Positions 5,429 through 5,736 of a DNA stretch of 5,736 nt are shown here, piece after piece. How positions within the stretch are numbered: the stretch's first letter is position 1; each line of letters opens with the position of its first letter. The position numbers and the translations under genes are program-made. The notes under the pieces were generated by a model. The model saw nothing but the letters and a program-made list of their open reading frames with translations, did no database searches and was not told where the DNA came from. Source of the DNA: CAZZBK01 sp964652155 (GTDB taxonomy: Bacteria > Planctomycetota > Planctomycetia > Pirellulales > PNKZ01). The stretch is taken from NCBI GenBank assembly GCA_964652155.1, contig CAZZBK010000230.1, positions 1 through 5,736 of the forward strand. Reading direction: 5' to 3'.

Positions 5429-5518
5429 GTGGGTGTGAAGAAGACTGGTAAGGGACGTCGTAAGGTGGGTCGCAAGAAGCGTCGTATGCGCGCTCGCATC
5501 CGCCATCGCAAGGGCTAG
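5429..5518 (+). CDS. 29-residue highly basic protein (candidate ribosome/RNA-associated)
   Basis: A short frame starts at GTG 5429 and ends at TAG 5516-5518, reading (M)GVKKTGKGRRKVGRKKRR...MRARIRHRKG. Seventeen of 29 residues are Lys, Arg or His and none is acidic, giving a very high pI. There is no hydrophobic segment. The composition and the RRK-x3-KKRR...RxRHRK spacing recall very small ribosomal proteins such as bS22 (AURKAIP1/COX24 domain) or THX, which bind rRNA. That comparison is from memory and could reflect basic composition alone. The GGGAG site 7 nt upstream, clean termination and codon use (mostly CGT, CGC, AAG and GGT) support real translation. No clear promoter is seen; TTGATC at 5370-5375 is the best -35-like hexamer and lacks a -10 partner. 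A palindromic element lies 78 bp upstream. It appears to be a single-gene unit. Confidence 0.68.
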   Translation: MGVKKTGKGRRKVGRKKRRMRARIRHRKG

Positions 5519-5533
5519 TCGCACGGCTCGAAC

Positions 5534-5549
5534 CGGCTCAGTTGAGCCG
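5534..5549 (+). terminator. Hairpin downstream of the small basic ORF (possible terminator)
   Basis: CGGCTCA (5534-5540) pairs with TGAGCCG (5543-5549), giving a stem of 6-7 bp with a tight loop, 15 bp after the stop codon. A second small stem, GCTG/CAGC (5552-5555 with 5559-5562), follows. A short TTTT (5569-5572) lies about 20 bp beyond the first stem, too far for a canonical intrinsic terminator, so termination is only a possibility from location and stem strength. Confidence 0.35.
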
Positions 5550-5596
5550 AAGCTGTCGCAGCGAGTCGTTTTGTCCTGCTCCCCGTGTCGAATCCA

Positions 5597-5736
5597 ATGA
5601 GCCGTCCCGGCAGGTGGTGCCGCGCGCACGGTGTTGGCCAGCCTCGTGCCACGTGTGAGCATCTTCAAAGTTGGTCAATCATAGGATCTGGCATCAAGGG
5701 CATCATTGAGCGGGTGGCTGGCGGTTTGCGTCTGCA
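5597..5736 (+). CDS. Possible 5' end of an unidentified ORF running off the window
   Basis: From ATG 5597 (or in-frame GTG 5585) a frame stays open to the right edge, 46 codons, with the last part reading SIIGSGIKGIIERVAGGLRL. There is no clear Shine-Dalgarno site, the early part (Cys, Trp and Arg rich) does not look like a typical protein start, and I recognise no family. It may be chance, or a real gene may begin later near 5680. The remainder of 5519-5736 holds only the hairpin described at 5534-5549 and nothing else I can assign. Confidence 0.18.
   Translation, partial: MSRPGRWCRAHGVGQPRATCEHLQSWSIIGSGIKGIIERVAGGLRL

Noticed and set aside
5294..5668. 124-codon open frame on the minus strand
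   Set aside because: It runs antisense through the small basic ORF and through one arm and the loop of the palindromic element. Its product has no recognisable motif, and there is no Shine-Dalgarno site that would favour it.

Overview
The window looks like chromosomal DNA of a GC-rich bacterium. I favour a planctomycete (Pirellulales-like). The reasons are the alternating single-gene transcription units with long spacers, the frequent lack of Shine-Dalgarno sites, the small very basic ORF, and the style of the flavin monooxygenase and membrane-anchored PP2C genes. This is inference from sequence style; no rRNA or other marker gene is present.

Layout: (1) 10-321 (+), a small polyhydroxyalkanoic-acid-system family protein. 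Its 3' end overlaps, tail to tail by 29 bp, the 3' end of (2) 293-1117 (-), a Soj/ParA-type deviant Walker ATPase with no ParB partner in view. (3) 1118-1390, a divergent spacer holding a consensus TATAAT box for parA, a 9-bp palindrome at the predicted start of the parA leader, the parA and nagB ribosome binding sites, and a GC-rich REP-like hairpin. (4) 1391-2179 (+), glucosamine-6-phosphate deaminase (nagB) with all catalytic residues. (5) 2226-2432, a non-coding element of about 200 bp with imperfect CACAAAG-rich terminal inverted repeats and internal hairpins, lying between convergent genes. (6) 2433-3686 (-), a PP2C-type protein phosphatase with two membrane segments and an unassigned C-terminal domain. 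(7) 3849-5177 (-), a flavin-containing monooxygenase-like protein. (8) 5289-5350, a compact palindrome with perfect 20-bp arms and a second hairpin in its loop. (9) 5429-5518 (+), a 29-residue, 59% basic ORF with a strong Shine-Dalgarno site. (10) 5519-5736, mostly unassigned sequence with a hairpin and one frame that stays open to the window edge.

The genes do not form one pathway. They are mostly monocistronic: granule/PHA-related, DNA or cargo positioning, amino-sugar catabolism, phosphoprotein signalling and a flavoenzyme. Only the monooxygenase and PP2C genes share a strand in series, and the 162-bp gap between them argues for separate promoters. I see no phage, CRISPR, tRNA, rRNA or complete transposase. 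The parts that go beyond ordinary annotation are the two inverted-repeat elements, the tiny basic ORF, the parA leader palindrome and the C-terminal domain of the phosphatase. I do not see convincing evidence for a new multi-gene system.
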